Below are positions 40,140-41,939 of a DNA stretch of 41,939 bases, in pieces. The notes under the pieces were generated by a model. It was not told the origin of the DNA, ran no database searches, and saw only the letters and a program-made list of their open reading frames with translations. The position numbers and the translations under genes are program-made. Source of the stretch: Mucilaginibacter flavus (GTDB lineage Bacteria; Bacteroidota; Bacteroidia; Sphingobacteriales; Sphingobacteriaceae); assembly GCF_030409315.1 (NCBI RefSeq), contig NZ_JAUFPS010000007.1:1-41939 (forward strand). The letters run 5' to 3'. Position 1 is the stretch's first letter, and each line of letters opens with the position of its first letter.

Positions 40140-41702
40140 ATGGAAACAGGTTTCAGGAAGTGGATCATTGTAATAACAATCATCACATCTACAATTATTG
40201 AGCTGATAGACTCAACCATTGTAAATGTATCTATCAATACCATGAGTGGTAACCTTGGCTCTACCTTAGAAGATACGGCCTGGGTAATTACGTCATATGC
40301 CATTGCCAACGTAATCATCATTCCCATGACCAGCTTTTTGGCCCAAACTTTCGGGCGTAAGCAGTATTATATAGGCTCTATCATTTTATTTACGGTTGCT
40401 TCGGCGCTTTGCGGCTTCTCTACCAATTTATGGGAACTGGTATTCTTCAGGTTTTGCCAGGGCATCGGGGGCGGGGCTTTGCTATCAACATCACAAGCTA
40501 TCTTGTTTGAAACTTTCCCTCCAAAAGATCGCGGACTGGCCAGCGGCATTTTTAGTTTGGGTATTATTGTAGGCCCATCAATTGGGCCGGTATTGGGCGG
40601 TTACATTGTTGATAACTACCAATGGCAATGGATATTTAATGTGAATATTCCAATTGGCATGCTTGCGGCTCTTTTATCGTTTATGTACCTGCGGGATACG
40701 CCCAAACCGCCGGTTCAAAAATCAATAGACTGGTGGGGGATACTGCTGCTCATTGTCGGGATTGGTTCCCTGCAGGTGGTGTTGGAACGCGGTCAAACGG
40801 ACGATTGGTTTGCTGCCAATTATATCATTGTGTTAACCGCTACATCGGTAATTAGTTTATTGCTACTGGTTTGGCGGCAGTTATCTGTCGATAATCCTAT
40901 AATCAATCTAAAAGTACTCAAAAGCGGCACATTGGCAATTTCTGCCATCATGACCTTTGTACTGGGTTTCGGTTTGCTGAGCGCCTTGTTTGTTTTTCCG
41001 CTTTATACGCAACGGATTATTGGTTTTACCGCTTTTCAAACAGGCACTATATTGTTGCCGGGAACGATGATGGCAGCATTGATTTCGCCGTTTTTGGGTA
41101 AGATGCTGCAAAGCGGTATTCGCCCGCAATACCTCATTATTTGCGGTTTTGGCTTAACGGCGGCTTTTGGTTTTATGATGTCTCGTAACAACCTCGAATC
41201 AGGCGATGCAAATTTCCTGCTGGCACTTATCTTTAGGGGACTTGGCGCGGCGTTACTTATTGTTCCGCTCACGGCGCTGGCCGTATCTGATCTTAAACCG
41301 GCAGATATACCTCAAGGCGCATCGTTAAATAATATGATGCGGCAAATGGGCGGTTCATTTGGTATAGCATTAACTAATACTTATATAGCGCACCGCGAGG
41401 CCATTAACCGCACCGCATTGATAACCCATGTTACCGCATCTGACGATGTTACTTTACAACGCCGTCAAAGTTTTGTGCGCAACTTTATGGCACATGGAGC
41501 CAATTACCTGCACGCGGTGCAACAATCTATTGAAGCCCTGGAACGTACAGTGGTACGCCAAACATTTTTACTAAGTTATATGGACGCGTTTTTGTTGTTG
41601 GCTATTTTAAACGCGTTATGCATTCCGTTGGTAATAGTCACTATAAAACGCCGGCCTGTTGTGAAGATGGTGGGTAAGGTAGAGATTCCGGATGCGCATT
41701 GA
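40140..41702 (+). CDS. DHA2-family multidrug efflux MFS transporter (EmrB/QacA type)
   Basis: The 520-residue protein has about 14 membrane helices, the DHA2 (EmrB/QacA) number. The opening helix has ELIDSTIVNVSI (D1-type motif), motif A is AQTFGRKQYYIGS (~67-79) and motif C GIIVGPSIGPVLGGYI (~140-155). It exports drugs or organic ions by proton antiport, often with an EmrA-type partner, but none is in the window. It diverges from an AraC regulator, its likely controller. The gene is followed by a palindromic element at the right edge. Confidence 0.92.
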   Translation: METGFRKWIIVITIITSTIIELIDSTIVNVSINTMSGNLGSTLEDTAWVITSYAIANVIIIPMTSFLAQTFGRKQYYIGSIILFTVASALCGFSTNLWELVFFRFCQGIGGGALLSTSQAILFETFPPKDRGLASGIFSLGIIVGPSIGPVLGGYIVDNYQWQWIFNVNIPIGMLAALLSFMYLRDTPKPPVQKSIDWWGILLLIVGIGSLQVVLERGQTDDWFAANYIIVLTATSVISLLLLVWRQLSVDNPIINLKVLKSGTLAISAIMTFVLGFGLLSALFVFPLYTQRIIGFTAFQTGTILLPGTMMAALISPFLGKMLQSGIRPQYLIICGFGLTAAFGFMMSRNNLESGDANFLLALIFRGLGAALLIVPLTALAVSDLKPADIPQGASLNNMMRQMGGSFGIALTNTYIAHREAINRTALITHVTASDDVTLQRRQSFVRNFMAHGANYLHAVQQSIEALERTVVRQTFLLSYMDAFLLLAILNALCIPLVIVTIKRRPVVKMVGKVEIPDAH

Positions 41703-41730
41703 GAGGGGGGCTTAGACGACTCACCCGCCA

Positions 41731-41746
41731 GTTCGCCAGGGCGAAC
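41731..41746. repeat. Small hairpin GTTCGCC/GGCGAAC
   Basis: GTTCGCC and GGCGAAC pair perfectly around AG, just before the larger palindromic element. Confidence 0.55.
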
Positions 41747-41751
41747 GTCAC

Positions 41752-41868
41752 CCTCTCTCCGGCTGTCGCCGCATAGAGGGGTTTGAACGCGGGTTAGCTT
41801 TTCTTTGATGTTTAGCAATTTAAAATATTCAGCCTTCAAACCCCTCTTTCCGGCTTGCCGAAGAGAGA
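41752..41868. repeat. ~117-bp palindromic element with end hairpins
   Basis: The left arm (41752-41787) ends AGAGGGGTTTGAA and the right arm (41835-41868) begins TTCAAACCCCTCT; they pair for about 35 bp. Each arm holds a mini-hairpin, CCGGC/GCCG and CCGGC/GCCG. The layout, with end hairpins and an inner GGGGTT/AACCCC pairing, resembles copies A-C, although the sequence is different. From 41869 to the window end no gene is seen. Confidence 0.75.
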
Positions 41869-41939
41869 TTCTGTGTTAATTATCAAATAATTTTTAATTT
41901 TGTTTTATTAAGGCGGCTTTATGCCAGCCTGTTTAGGGC

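Overview
The window looks like chromosomal DNA of a Bacteroidetes bacterium, most likely family Sphingobacteriaceae and close to Mucilaginibacter or Pedobacter. The evidence is DUF4834, Bacteroidetes-style lipoproteins, a Crp/Fnr protein with an N-terminal Cys cluster, -7 promoter boxes of the TAnnTTTG type before many genes, weak Shine-Dalgarno signals, and many short palindromic intergenic repeats. No rRNA, tRNA, CRISPR array, transposase or integrase was seen.

Layout. 1-3121: an ATP-grasp ligase and an esterase (minus strand), with a second esterase facing away from them. 3230-5041: typA/bipA. 5177-7342: two surface lipoproteins, one with a LamG-like domain and one a six-unit PLL-like beta-propeller lectin, each followed by a strong terminator. 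7430-14573: a polysaccharide locus with a Wzx-type flippase diverging from a compact plus-strand run of four glycosyltransferases and two methyltransferases. A DUF433/DUF5615 toxin-antitoxin pair (14570-15168) abuts its end, followed by a large YfhO membrane protein. 17848-21385: two small membrane proteins, a Uma2-family nuclease-like gene between two palindromic octamer arrays, and uvrB. 21754-26569: MarR/GNAT operon, upp, DoxX, and an HPP/CLC channel operon. 27009-31152: Crp/Fnr regulator, a hypothetical gene that appears frameshifted, and an AT-rich two-gene unit of a ParB-like protein and a Dam-type adenine methylase. 31153-31991: a gene-poor stretch with two 96-bp direct repeats. 31992-41702: a regulator-dense block containing a cupin like the Mn-dependent hydroxynitrile lyases, an SDR, three AraC regulators, YceI opposite a membrane-anchored winged-helix regulator, an NmrA-like protein, a divergent DoxX/HxlR pair, and a 14-TM drug-efflux MFS protein.

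How the genes work together. 8960-14573 reads as one operon for building and decorating a surface glycan, which the flippase would export. The right-hand block resembles a thiol/quinone or xenobiotic stress response, with HxlR probably controlling DoxX through GATAG/CTATC palindromes. The ParB-like/Dam pair is the best candidate for an under-described DNA-modification or defence unit.

The most distinctive layer is intergenic. There are three copies of a ~130-bp element with end hairpins, a related palindrome at the right edge, two families of 3'-end hairpins with compensatory changes, octamer arrays flanking the Uma2 gene, and three unrelated tandem repeats that all have a 7-bp period.

All identifications come from reading translated sequence and motifs; no database search was possible.
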